Source: Stomoxys calcitrans
Taxonomy: Eukaryota; Arthropoda; Insecta; Diptera; Muscidae
Length of the DNA stretch: 64,000 nucleotides
Assembly (NCBI RefSeq): GCF_963082655.1
Contig: NC_081554.1
Coordinates: 92,324,245 to 92,388,244 of the forward strand
Reading direction: 5' to 3'
The notes under the pieces were generated by a model, which saw only the letters and a list, made by a program, of their open reading frames with translations, had not been told where the DNA came from and made no database searches. The translations under genes and the position numbers were made by a program. Below are positions 21,064-31,605 of the stretch, in pieces (position 1 is the stretch's first letter; each line of letters starts with the position of its first letter).

Positions 21064-21352
21064 TGATTATCAGTTAAGTGTGTTAATAAGCTCATTTGTA
21101 AGAAAATTGCCAATGTAAACCCAGAACTAAAGTCGACTTCTAACACGAACAATTGTCAGCACACCCCATTAAGAACTATGGGCGAAAAGAATGCTGAATG
21201 CATTTTGCAAAATTAGTACCGAGTTCTTTTCACTAAATGGTTGAAATGGTCTAACCAGATCGCTTTAAAATGGAAAGAAATATCGATGTTCAATCACAAC
21301 GAATAATTTGGAAAAATCTTTAATGAAATTAAAAACTTGCATAAAACTATTT
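21064..21352. other. No recognised feature
   Basis: This is a spacer. Nothing was recognised. Confidence 0.35.
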
Positions 21353-21651
21353 GGAAGCCACCGTGGCGCAGAGATTAGCATGTCCGCCTATGACGTTGAA
21401 CGCCTGAGTTCGAATCCTGGCAAGAACATCAGAAAAAATGGTCAGCGTTGCTTTTCCCCTCCTAAAGCTGGCGACATTTGTGAGGAACTATGCCATTTGA
21501 AAAAATGGTATGGCGGCCCCAAAAGATATGTCACCCTGCGGCACTCCTCTTATCATTGAGCTTAAATTTGAATCGGGCAGCACTCATTGGTATGTGGAGA
21601 AGTTTGCCCCTGTTCCTTAATGGAACGTTCATGGGCAAATTTGCATTTGCA
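21353..21651 (+). mobile_element. SINE2 copy b
   Basis: The tRNA-like head GCCACCGTGGCGCAGAGATT has an A-box-like segment, and the B box is AGTTCGAATCC at 21407-21417. The body has CCTCCTAAAGCTGGCGACATTTGTGAGG and CCTGTTCCTTAATGGAACGTTCATGGGC, and ends in AAATTTGCATTTGCA. Open frames across it are incidental. A second copy follows 75 bp downstream in the same orientation. Confidence 0.8.
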
Positions 21652-21723
21652 GAACTATTCTGATCGCTATTAGCAAGACCCATTTAAATGAGAAAATTTT
21701 GATACCCTTCAATTAACGCGATG

Positions 21724-22030
21724 GAGACCATCGAGGCGCAGATGTTAACATGTCCGCCAATGACGCCGAACGCCTGGTTTCAAATCCAGGCGTGAGCATC
21801 AGAAAAAAATTTTGCTGTGGTTATCCCCCTACTAATCCTGGCTACATTTGTGAGGTATCCTACCATTATAAAACTTCCCTACTAAGTGGTGTCACAATGG
21901 GGCACGCAGTACGGACTCGGCAAAAAAAAGAAGCCCTCTTATCATTGAAGTTAAATTTTAATCGGACTGCATTCATTAATAAGAGAGAAGTATCCCCTGT
22001 TCCTTAGTGAAACGTTGATTGGAAATTTAG
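21724..22030 (+). mobile_element. SINE2 copy c
   Basis: This has the same layout as copy b but a mutated B box (GGTTTCAAATCC) and an extra ACGCAGTACGGACTCGGC-containing segment that copy b lacks. It is older and probably dead. Confidence 0.75.
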
Positions 22031-22056
22031 TTTAGTAATCAATCAACCCGATATGG

Positions 22057-22113
22057 TACTCAAATGAAAGGTAAATACTCAAATGAAAGGTAAATACTCA
22101 AATGAAAGGAAAT
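22057..22113. repeat. Short tandem repeat, 19-bp unit x3
   Basis: The unit TACTCAAATGAAAGGTAAA is repeated three times with the last copy slightly changed. The word TCAAATGAAAGGTA is also the core of the longer repeats near 53050 and 53200. Confidence 0.85.
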
Positions 22114-22489
22114 TCAGATTAGACAACAAATACGGAAAAATCTATACAGAAATCAAGACCGGGAAGGATCCAAGAAATTTTAACTCCTAATCAAATGAAT
22201 GGAAATTCAGAGTATACAATGAATGCGGAACAATTTGAAAGAAAGGTAACGCGGGAAGAATCCAGCAGGGTTAAAAGTCTCTTCGTTATCTCTACAGCTA
22301 AAAATGTTGATCCAAAATTATTGAAAAAAACAGGGAAGTGTAGAATGTTAATGTGGTTAAAAAGCCGCTACTTAATCTACGAGTTTTAGATTAAAGTACA
22401 GAAAATTAATTTCAATACTCTAAAAAGTGCAGATGTTTAGACAGTTTAATAAATTAATTAGAATAAATTAAAAAAAATCAAAAATAAAT

Positions 22490-22700
22490 CCCAAAGTCAT
22501 AAAAAGAACGAAAAAAATTAGCCATCAGCCACCATCGACATGTGGACGGACAATTTGTTAAGCTAAATGTGTTTGTAGACGTCGCATTCCACTATCAAAA
22601 AGACCATAAGATAATCCATTTGGTGTTAAGCATGAAATCAATGGATTTCGAGTGGTCTACCTACCTAAACATTCTGAAAAAGTTTATGTATATGCACTTT
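22490..22700 (+). pseudogene. hAT transposase fragment
   Basis: Two plus-strand frames joined by one frameshift carry the hAT pattern: ATIDMWTDN in one frame, then FVKLNVFVDVAFHYQKDHK and LVLSMKSMDFEWSTYLNIL in the next. In hAT transposases the W-T-D segment holds the first catalytic aspartate, and the following strand is a beta hairpin of the RNase H-like fold. Upstream an SHKKNEK-type segment may be the end of the helical domain. No zinc finger or C-terminal dimerisation part is found here. It is a decayed fragment. Confidence 0.55.
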
Positions 22701-23160
22701 CAATGAATTCGGTGTCCCAAATATGGATTTTTTTTTAATTTTTAGTTAATTTTATGGAATTAAGAGTTTTTGTTTTCTAAAACTGTGTTAATTTATTAAA
22801 GCGAAACGCAATTTATGTAGCTTGATTCCAATCAGACTTGTTCATTTGCACCTTGAACAAATCCAATACAACAAACAGAAAAATCATATCAAGCTCGAGC
22901 TTTAAAATTGGGCGTCCCGTTCAACAGAATCATTCACAGGCTCCTAACCAAAACAGGCATGTGAGTTGTTCGTTTGGAGCCAAGTACTTCAAACAATTCG
23001 TTTTTGAATCACAACATTTACGTTGTGTTTTGAGCGAGTTGAATAGATTGGTTTAACTTGTGCATATGATTGATTTTACTCGTTTTTCAAAACAGATGAT
23101 CAAGCCTACACCAGTCTACACCGGGTTACACGTGCTTTATTTGACGGCGCCGAGTCTTGT
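22701..23160. other. No recognised feature
   Basis: This is a spacer upstream of the interrupted transposase. A 72-codon plus frame (22838-23056) matches nothing I know. Confidence 0.35.
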
Positions 23161-23171
23161 TGGTACGTCCG

Positions 23172-23405
23172 TGCAAGACAAATTTAACAGGTAGGATCTG
23201 CCAAAATCAGTGATTAGTGCAACTCTGATTTTGAGTATGTTACTAGTAGGCGCCATTTTTATTTGCTTGTGTGTGCTGTGGTTCTTAACTATAAACCACA
23301 CACACAACCGAACGTTTTGAAATTTCGTTGACAAATAGTGAACTCCGAGAGAAAAGATTGTACTCAGCTGTTTGCTGTACACTACCTGTGTATATTTGTC
23401 TTGCA
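23172..23405 (+). mobile_element. Element A, copy 7, with long matched ends
   Basis: This is an A-family core (CAGTGATTAGTGCAACTCTG to GTACTCAGCTGTTTGCTGTACACTACCTG) whose outer ends pair over about 23 bp: TGCAAGACAAATTTAACAGG at the left against the reverse complement of a TTTGTCTTGCA end at the right. It is embedded in a transposase remnant whose frame it ends. Confidence 0.7.
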
Positions 23406-23800
23406 TTCAAGGTCGACGACCGAAATGTTTGCGTGCCCACGGCTCCAAAACAGCTTCCGTTGGCTATCACATCTCCCCATACCATGTCGTGAGGTGGAAT
23501 ATTACTTCGGTTGGCCGTTCGTAGGCTCAACTTCTCGTACATGCTCTCGGTTAAGTAAACACGATAATTTTTAATGTTAACGATTGGCTCAATTGGGAAA
23601 ATTTTTTCGTCAGAGAGCACGATGTTCGGAAGTTCACCACGTTCATGCATACGCCGCAACTTCTTTCTATTGGGTGGGATTATTTGCCTTAAGCTCGTTT
23701 TTGATTATATGTTGCATCCTTTCACGAGATATTTTACGTTTTGCCTTAAGCTCGTTTTTGAATGTTGCATCATTTCACTTTTATTTTACAATGTAATTGC
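23406..23800 (-). pseudogene. Tc1/mariner-superfamily transposase remnant
   Basis: The minus-strand frame 23285-23659 contains VLSDEKIFPIE, followed by NYRVYLTE and DMVWGDVIANG. The D in SDEK is the usual first or second catalytic aspartate position of this superfamily, and VWG is its conserved strand. Just upstream (about 23660-23760) another frame reads RMQHIIKNELK, so there is at least one frameshift. The C-terminal part is cut off by element A copy 7. Length is a third of a normal 340-residue transposase. It is non-functional. Confidence 0.65.
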
Positions 23801-24351
23801 CGCTAATGCCTGGATTTCGTTCAATTCGAGCTTTCTCTTGCCCATTTCAGGAGACATTGCAATTTGTTTTGGACCACCACCATGGTTGCCAAATGCTGTC
23901 AGTATCATTATAAGGATTTATTGTGCGTTACACAAACATGTTGTTCTCTTATTTGAGTTCGCCAACAATAGCCGGTGATGATTTCCCAGACAAATATAAC
24001 ACTATTACGCTTAAACTAACTCACGAAAAACTTTCTTTTTAAATAAACTCAGAAGTAAAAGCTTTTGAGCTGTTAATAAAAGAAATATCATGTGGCTACC
24101 GCTTCTATTTTGACAGATATACCAGTGAGAACTTGATAACTCTTCGTGCCAGTTACCCCATAATCTAGGCTTAACACTGAGAAATTATCACTCTTATTCC
24201 CGTTGTGGAAGGCCAAAATCGAGAGCAGTCGTAGTCGAAGGCGAATTTCACATTTCATGGTATTCTGTAACTGATTCGCCGTCGACAGTTTAATAATAGA
24301 AAAATATTGTGGTAAATAAAAAAATATAATATAAAAGTAGGTTCCTAGGTA
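23801..24351. other. No recognised feature
   Basis: This is spacer DNA, perhaps the non-coding end of the same decayed transposon. Nothing further was recognised. Confidence 0.35.
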
Positions 24352-24359
24352 GTTTACAG

Positions 24360-24763
24360 TAGAGCTGGAAAACTTTCGATAATCACAACATTTGACATTT
24401 TCGATAGTTTTAATAATAAATATCGATACTATCGTTAATTTCCCATCACCTATATTTCAAACGAAAATTAGAAGTTAAAATCAAGAGATCGATTTATATA
24501 GAAGCAATTTCAATACACAGACTAAATCAAACCAAGTTTAACAAATTCAGTTGGAAGTCATGAGAGAAATCATTGTACAAAACGTTAGAATGAAAATTGC
24601 GCCCTCTATAGTCGTAATGTATTATAAAGAATACATTGAGTGTCGGATTGCTTACTTTTGTTTGGTTTTGCAAGAAATTTAACTTTTCAATCGGAAAAAT
24701 ATCAATCGATATTCAGTCAAAAAATTAAATATCAATAGTGCCATCGATATTTTGCCAGCTCTA
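24360..24763. mobile_element. Non-autonomous hAT element (404 bp)
   Basis: Ends are TAGAGCTGGAAAAC at 24360 and the inverse of TAGAGCTGGCAAAA ending at 24763. They are flanked by GTTTACAG (24352-24359) and GTTTAGAG (24764-24771), an 8-bp duplication with one change that fits nTnnnnAn. Subterminal TCGATA/ATCGAT words occur at both sides. No transposase is encoded. Confidence 0.8.
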
Positions 24764-24771
24764 GTTTAGAG

Positions 24772-25246
24772 TGCAGTTAACTTATCTATCGATCGTTTTT
24801 ATCTAATTTGACAGTCGAATTCGACTTGTATGATAGCAAAAATGTAATCGAATTTTCGTTCTCGACAACCAAAGTACCATTTTGTAAAAATTTCGACATT
24901 CGACTTCGCCATCGCTAATCGGAATAAGGGGGATTATGTTGCAGCTATTTAGATAAAAGAACTTGGTACTAATTCTGCAGAATGTTTCCCTTTATGCGAA
25001 CAAAAACAGGTGTAATTGTGAACGGTCTATTTAGGAACAATGCTTTGCCATGATTATGTTGACTTGCTTATTGGTTACATTGTCTTTTTGGAGCTATTTT
25101 CAATGTTGTTTTTTTCAATTGTGTACAAAACATCTTTGGAAATAGTAAGAAAACGCATCGTGAAGACGGCAAAGAAAAAAATTATCATTGAAACTTCAAG
25201 TGGAAAATCGACCAAAAGTTCTGCAAGAGTATGACGAAACCCCTTT
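24772..25246. other. Spacer with a small hydrophobic open frame
   Basis: A 64-codon plus-strand frame at 25040-25234 has a hydrophobic first half (LLIGYIVFLELFSMLFF) and a lysine/serine-rich tail, like a tiny membrane protein. I see no promoter, splice or homology evidence for it, and chance is the default reading. Confidence 0.2.
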
Positions 25247-25255
25247 TAAAGCACC

Positions 25256-25611
25256 CATGGTACAATTAAGAGGTAGTGTCATTAGCACAACAACTAAATT
25301 CTACCACCAACGAAGCTACCTTGAGTGGCAAATGCTGTAAATTTAATTGTCAAAATGGTTTTAGAAATAAACTCTGTTCTACAACATATATTCTTCAAAT
25401 GTCTTTTATATCTGTATTTTCATCCTTATAACACTGTTTTGTTGCTCATGTGTGGAATATTGGATCAAATAGAACATATTTTTAAGATTTTAGAAAAAAA
25501 ATCACAGCTGTGTTATCAAGCCTTTGACATTTAGATTTACTGGAAAATCGAAACAAAAATAAAAAAATTAGCTCAGCCGTTCGCATGACCTCACCTTGTA
25601 GGTGGATCCTG
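25256..25611 (+). mobile_element. Element B, copy 2, with perfect 9-bp duplication
   Basis: TAAAGCACC occurs at 25247-25255 and again at 25612-25620. The element runs CCATGGTACAATTAAGAGGT to CCTTGTAGGTGGATCCTG. The ends resemble those of element A (CATG-ACAATTA-AGGTAGTG). It aligns in reverse with 11102-11450. It is non-coding apart from an incidental frame. Confidence 0.85.
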
Positions 25612-25799
25612 TAAAGCACCTAGTCAAAAATTGTGTACAGCGCTCAACCAAGGATATGCCACTTTGAAGCTACTATACATACAATTCATTAATAACTCCC
25701 TCAATTTATATCTCACAAAACGTTTATACTTAGCACAGTCAATGCTATTCTACACTTCTTCCCAAGATATAGGAATAGAAAAAACTTCGTCACTTTGAA

Positions 25800-26050
25800 A
25801 GTACATAATTACCAGGTAGTGTACCGTAAACAGCTGAGTAAAATTTTTTCTCGCGAAGTGCACTATCTGTTTGTTGTGTGTGTGTATTATAGTTAAAAAC
25901 CATAACACACACACACAAACAACGAAAAATGGCGTGAGCTAGTAACAAACACAAAATCAGATTTGCACTTATCACTGATTTTGACAGATAGTGCTCTCAA
26001 TATTTTATAGTTGGGCAACTGCCACTACCTGTAAATGAATATATCTTGCA
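25800..26050 (-). mobile_element. Element A, copy 8
   Basis: This is full-length in outline: ACATAATTACCAGGTAGTGT at the left, GTAAATGAATATATCTTGCA at the right, and a (GT)n/(CA)n centre. No clear duplication was seen at the flanks. Confidence 0.8.
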
Positions 26051-28660
26051 TGAGATGCTGTTGTTTCAGAATAACTTCCAATTTAATTGGCTGGGACTCC
26101 GAACTGTTTTAAATAACGACAAACATCGATATGTGGATGTTTGCGGCAATTTTCGTTTAAAAGGGGGAACTTACCTTGTAAACGAAGATTTGTGCATTCC
26201 CTTCGAAAAGTTCGAAAGACGAAATTTTGTCGATAAATGGATAATTGCTTAACTTTATGTTTCATTTTTCCTAAACAATTATTGATTGAGGCATTGTGGT
26301 GGGGTGGACCTTTACAACTTTTTAATATCTCTGATATTAATCTTTAAATTTTTTCAAAAATATCTTGCAGTTGATTGATAATCTTTTTAAAACATCTCAT
26401 ACAGATTACTTCGCCAACTTTTATTCATGTTCATAAATTGTAGTTTTGAGAAGCATATTTCAATTTCAAAATTGTATTGTACTTATTGATTTTTTTATGA
26501 AAACGCTTTATACCTACCTACATATATAAATATATGTATATACATACATATATACAAAAAAAAAAATACTTTATACTGTATAAACTTTAAGTATTAAACA
26601 AGTCACACGCTGAAGTAAAAGTAAAAACAAAAAACAACAACTAAAGTAATGAGAAAGAAATTGATATCCAAACCAAATACCTTTGGGCTAGTTTAGAAAC
26701 AAAGGTAACAAACATAAATGTAACAACTGAAATCACTATTGTTAAACATATACATAAATAGTCAAGTGGACACACATACATACAACATACCTACATACAT
26801 ACAAAATAATACAATTATCCTCACATCCAGAGCGCATAAAAACACCCCCATTCAATTTACATACATACATACATGACGAATATATTAAAACCGAAAACAA
26901 AAAAAAATCCCCAACATCAGCTCTAATCACCTGCAATAGGAATAAAAAAAAATTAAAACATATTCTAAACTAAATGACGATTAGAAAATTGAGAATGGAA
27001 CCACCCCCTGAGTATGAGACAACTCTTGTATTATACCTTGAAACAAACAAAAAGAAAAAAACAAAACTCTTACAATAAAAAAAAATCCCAAAAAATTAAA
27101 ACACCGAATCCTGATTTAAAATTAGGTCCCCTTAAAAACAAGAAGAATTAATAAATAATTTAAAAAAATAAATAAAAATAACATAAAATTGAAATAGCAA
27201 TGTAATGTATAAGATTAAATTTAAAGAGAAATTAAACAAAACAAAACAAAAAAATAAGAAATTAACAATAAAAACTAATTATTAAACATTATCAAATTGA
27301 AGAAAAAGTTGTATAGTAAACCAAAAATTAAATAGTAAATGAACAAAGAAATAAATAAAAGAACTGCTCGTAAAGATCCAATGCAGTTAATATTTCATAA
27401 ATTTAATTTAAACCATAAATAAAAAAAGTAATAAAATAAAACCAATGTTGCACTTAACAAACCAAAATCCAATTAAACATATATTGAAAGTCCCCCAAAA
27501 TTTCAAACAAATCAGAATCGAATTAAAAAAAAAAAAGATTTCACCAAACTCCAAGCCCCATACCTTTGCCTTACTATCTATCTTTAATTCTATTTTGTGA
27601 CTCCTCCTCTCTATTTCCAATTCTCCCACTTTGCGTCTCTTTAAATCCTACTTTTCGCCCCTACTAATTGGTGGTTATTATAGAACGTAACAAATTTTTA
27701 AATTTATAAAAATCTAAAAATAAAAACAAGCCATTTTCGAGAACAAAAATTGAATTGTGTACGCCCTAAGGAAGAGAAATAGAAAATGTTTTTTTTTTTT
27801 TTAATAAAAATCCATACACAAAATCGTTAATTAAATCATGTTTTACTCGCAAACCATACAATCAGAAAAATCAAACACCTCTCCCCCAACTAATCTTAAA
27901 TTCCCACGCACCCTAAACAACCATTGCAACAATAGAATTTTTATTTGGAACAAAAAAACCCCAAAAAGAAAATCATTACAATTGATTGCCTAATTCTAAT
28001 TATTATACATACATTTAATTAAACGAAACAGAAACCAAAACAAAAACAAAAAAAAAACCAAAAACAAATTGTATTAATTTAATTTAACTAAAAAATCCGA
28101 ATAAAACCAAAAACAGAGAAACAAAAACCAAGTATAAAAGGAAACAATTTAAATGAAATTAAGTTAAAATTAATAATTTAAAAGAAACAAACAAAATGTT
28201 ATTATACTTATTATTAAAATGACAACAAAAAAAGTGAAAATAAAATAATATTAAATAAAAAAAATTTTATTTAGATTAATATTCTTTGATGGACTTTTAT
28301 TTAGTAATCCCCGTTGCATTATTGGGAACCGTGTTAGGCCTGAGGCAAGCCAGTCCGCCTTTAACGATACATGCCTTAAGCCATGTTTCCACTAGATCCC
28401 AAATCCACTTGATTTAAGATAATCTCCAAAGCCCGTTTCCACTACGATTTATGGGGTTTTTATTTGTCAACAGTGAAGTTTTTGATAGTGTTTTTAATGT
28501 GATTAGCATTTTTATTGTGTTCAGCATATACATTGCGGTCAGCAATTAATTTTGTGAAACGATTTTGTTAAATTACTACTAAATTTTATAATTTCAATAA
28601 GAAATTGTCAGATGCTAAGAAAAAGTGCTACCTAAAAATCCCAACAATAACCGGAATTCA
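26051..28660. other. Long AT-rich stretch without recognised genes
   Basis: The region is A-rich on the plus strand with many short AAAAC/AAATAA words and TACA tetranucleotide runs (about 26515-26550 and 26855-26875). Frames are short and low in complexity. The texture resembles long fly introns or 3' UTRs, but no exon or splice pair could be supported. Confidence 0.5.
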
Positions 28661-28714
28661 ATGCAAATGCAGTGTTGCATTTGCATTTGGAAGGAGATTT
28701 GCTGCAAATCTCCT
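28661..28714. repeat. Two perfect hairpins in tandem
   Basis: ATGCAAATGCA-GTGT-TGCATTTGCAT occupies 28661-28686. AGGAGATTTGC-T-GCAAATCTCCT occupies 28692-28714. Each has perfect 11-bp arms. They share the ATTTGC word, which recurs just after (GAAGATTTGC). Confidence 0.85.
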
Positions 28715-28926
28715 CAAATAAGAAGATTTGCTCACATTGAAAATGTATAGGAAAACTCGTTGCAAAACACGTCGCAAAGCGAACACATGGTATTAGTTCG
28801 AAAATTTTTAACATTTCTTTCAACCGGGAAGGGGAATGAAAATGATCGCCACTCCTAGGGTGACGAACCATAATGGATGCTGACTGAGGAGGGATTTGAA
28901 CCCGTCTCTTATTTTCATTTTATTTA

Positions 28927-29057
28927 TTGGGTTGCCCAAAAAGTAATTGCGGATTTTTTAAAAGAAAGTAAATGCATTTTTAATAAAACTTAGAATGAAC
29001 TTTAATCAAATACGGCGACTATATGTAAAATCCGCAATTACTTTTTGGGCAACCCAA
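28927..29057. mobile_element. mariner-type MITE, short form (131 bp)
   Basis: The ends TTGGGTTGCCCAAAAAGTAA and their reverse complement form a perfect inverted repeat of about 30 bp, flanked by TA on both sides (28925-28926, 29058-29059). It is the same as the 227-bp copy at 29761 minus about 96 internal bases. It is non-coding. A TA duplication and this end sequence indicate the Tc1/mariner superfamily. Confidence 0.85.
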
Positions 29058-29200
29058 TACATTATATTTAGTCTGCAAAGAGGATTGAAATAACAGAAAA
29101 ATTTTTGTGCTCTCAAAATTTGGCAGCAAATGTCAGCATATTTAATTTAAAGCAAGCCGCTCTGCCGAAAAATAGAAAAAATAATCTAATTTACAGCCCA

Positions 29201-29433
29201 GGATTCACTAATAAGAGGTTAGGTCACTTCCGAAAACATAAAGTGGATAGGCCCCATTAACATCATTAAGGATGTCAAATCTGCCGATTGAAAATGCCAT
29301 CTAATTGGAGAAAACATAAACAAAGTATGAATGTAAAAAGAGAACAATATGACATCCTCAAAGTAAAGTACTGCCAAAGATTAAAAAATTTTATGCCGTC
29401 TGATCGCTTGGCATAACCTTATTCAGTTAATCG
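29201..29433. mobile_element. Element F, copy 2
   Basis: It runs GGATTCACTAATAAGAGGTT to CATAACCTTATTCAGTTAATC. It aligns with 14407-14642 throughout, including CATTAAGGATGTCAA. It is non-coding. Confidence 0.75.
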
Positions 29434-29540
29434 TGATTTACGACGCCCAAAAAGAGCACAACCACAATCGCTGCGCAACAAGTCATTTTCTTACGTAAAA
29501 TGAACGTGATCGCAAAACTTCTCATTGTAACTAAGTGTTT

Positions 29541-29660
29541 AACCCCGTTTACGCTGCTCTTTAAATCCGGATTTAATGGCTCGATCATCTGTCTCCCCTT
29601 TATAAAATCGGCTGACGAGAGCTTTAAATCCGGATTTAATGAGCAGTGTAAATGGGGTTT
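29541..29660. mobile_element. Foldback element G, copy 2
   Basis: AACCCCGTTTACGCTGCTC at the left and GAGCAGTGTAAATGGGGTT at the right form an imperfect long hairpin. Inside, AAATCCGGATTTAATG occurs on both arms. It is about 120 bp, the same design as 20769-20890. Confidence 0.8.
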
Positions 29661-29760
29661 TTGTCAGTGTAAGTGATCTTGCTCACATTTACTTACTCGC
29701 AATGAAAAAAAATTAATATTTGTGGATGTATAAATAAGAAAGAATTTGTATATAAATATA

Positions 29761-29987
29761 TTGGGTTGCCCAAAAAGTAATTGCGGATTTTTTAAAAGAA
29801 AGTAAATGCATTTTTAATAAAACTTAGAATGAACTTTAATCAAATATACTTTTTTTTCTAAAGCAAGCTAAAAGTAACAGCTGATAACTGACAGAAGAAA
29901 GAATGCATTTACAGAGTCATAAGCTGTGAAAAAATTTGTCAACGCCGACTATATGAAAAATCCGCAATTACTTTTTGGGCAACCCAA
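29761..29987. mobile_element. mariner-type MITE, long form (227 bp)
   Basis: TA (29759-29760), then TTGGGTTGCCCAAAAAGTAA, and at the right the reverse complement followed by TA (29988-29989). It contains an internal segment around AACAGCTGATAACTGACAG that the 131-bp copy lacks. Confidence 0.85.
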
Positions 29988-30082
29988 TAAAAAAATATAC
30001 TTCTAAAATAAATAAAAAATGTTGCTTTCCTAGCAAACTATTGTATTGTAATAAATCTGTACAAAGTAATGTCGATTGTGAA

Positions 30083-30335
30083 GTCATGGCATAATTAATA
30101 GGTAGTGTGCCGTTGACAGCTGAGCACATTTTTTTTTCGCGAAGTGCAATATCTGTCAACGAGTTTTAGTTGTGTGTGTATTATAGTCAAGAACCATGCT
30201 CACACAAACAACAAGAAATGGCGCGAACTAGTTACATACACAAAATCAGAGTTGCACTATTCACTGATTTTGACAGATAGTGCACTCAATATTGTGTTGT
30301 TGGGCAACTGCCGCTACTTGTAAATGAATATATAT
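30083..30335 (-). mobile_element. Element A, copy 9
   Basis: Flanks ATTGTGAA (30075-30082) and TTTGTGAA (about 30336-30343) look like a decayed 8-9-bp duplication. The element runs GTCATGGCATAATTAATAGG to TACTTGTAAATGAATATAT. The internal arms are present. Confidence 0.8.
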
Positions 30336-30631
30336 TTTGTGAAACCTAGTGTTTTGCTTTTGGTCTTGCAATTACAACAACATTATTTTGAAACAAGTGA
30401 AAGATGTTGCCAAAGCTTAGGCTTTTAAAAAGTTGTGCTTATTTAACTCATACCAATGAAAATACTAGAAAGTCTAATTTACAAATAAAAAGCTGCATTT
30501 GTTTCTTTTTAAATAGTTTGGTGTTTCATTGAAATTAATTTGAGAACGGTCCACACACTCACATTTGTGTATACACATGCCATTAAACAGCTGATAAATT
30601 GATTGGTATCATACTTATTAATGCTCTACCA
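30336..30631. other. No recognised feature
   Basis: This is a spacer. Nothing was recognised. Confidence 0.35.
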
Positions 30632-30772
30632 AGTGGTGTCGCTATGCAGCGCGCCGTTCGTACTCGGCGTAAAAGGGAATCCCCTTATCATTGAACTTAA
30701 ACTTTAATCGGACTGCACTCATTGATATGAGAGAAGTATCTCCTGTTCCTTAGTGGAATGTTCATGGGAAAT
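30632..30772 (+). mobile_element. SINE2 copy d, 5'-truncated
   Basis: It begins in the SINE body (AAGTGGTGTCGCTATGCAGC) and continues through TTATCATTGAACTTAAAC to CTCCTGTTCCTTAGTGGAAT. The tRNA-like head is missing. Confidence 0.65.
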
Positions 30773-30774
30773 TG

Positions 30775-31460
30775 ACCGATATGGACCGTACTTGCCACGC
30801 CTGTTAGAAGTCATAGAAAAACACCACCTCCAAAATTTCTAGCAAATCGAATAATAATTGCGCCCTCCAGATCCCCAAAAAGTCCAACTGATTTAGACCA
30901 TACTTAGCACAATTGTTGGAAGTCGTCTAAAAATGATATACGCAAAATTTCAACCAAATTGGATAAGAATTACGCCCTCAAGAAGCCCAAGAAGACTAAT
31001 CGTGATATCGATTTATATGGCAGCTATATCAGGTTGTGTACTGATTTAGACCATACCTGGCACAGTTACTGGAAGTCATACCAAAACGATATGCGCGAAA
31101 TATCAACCAAATCGGATTAGAATTACGCCCTCTAGAAACTCAAGAAGTCTAATCACCGATCAGACATATTGAGTTTCTAGAGAGATATATGGCAGCTATA
31201 TCAGGTTATGAACCGATTTGAACCATACTTTGCACCATTGTTTGAAGTGATACTAAACACGACGGATAAAAATTACGTCCTCTAGAGGCTCAAGAAGTCA
31301 AGACCCAAGTAGGTTAATATGGCAGCTATATCAAAACATGGACCGATTTGGCCTATTTACAATCCCAACCGACCTACGCTATTAAATATATGTGCTATGT
31401 AAGTATTTGTGCAAAACTTCAAGCGCGTAGCTTTACTCCTTCGAAAGTTAGCGCGCTTTG
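30775..31460 (+). repeat. Tandem non-coding repeat with GGCAGCTATATC units
   Basis: About four head-to-tail units of roughly 115-180 bp share the phrases GATTTAGACCATACTTAGCAC, GTTGGAAGTCGT, AATTACGCCCTC and TATATGGCAGCTATATCAGG. The units differ in length and by many substitutions. The array runs into an RTE-like LINE fragment. A related shorter array is at 39590-39800. I associate such units with muscid genomes, but the class is unclear. Confidence 0.65.
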
Positions 31461-31605
31461 GAGAATATAGGCGACGTATAAACCACGAGCTGTATGACGA
31501 CGATAGCATAGTTACACGCATCAAAATAGAACGGCTGCGTTGGCTAGGTCATGTTGTCAGAATGGATGAAGAAGCTCCAGCAATGAAGTCTTTTGAAGGC
31601 AAATG
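31461..31605 (+). pseudogene. RTE-like LINE C-terminal fragment
   Basis: A plus-strand frame reads RINHELYDDDSIVTRIKIER and RLRWLGHVVRMDEEAPA, the signature after the reverse transcriptase thumb in RTE-type LINEs. It closely matches the minus-strand fragment at 51310-51888 (RRMNHELYDDDGIVTRIKIQ). It is about 46 codons, bounded on both sides by unrelated repeat, so it is a captured scrap. Confidence 0.7.
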
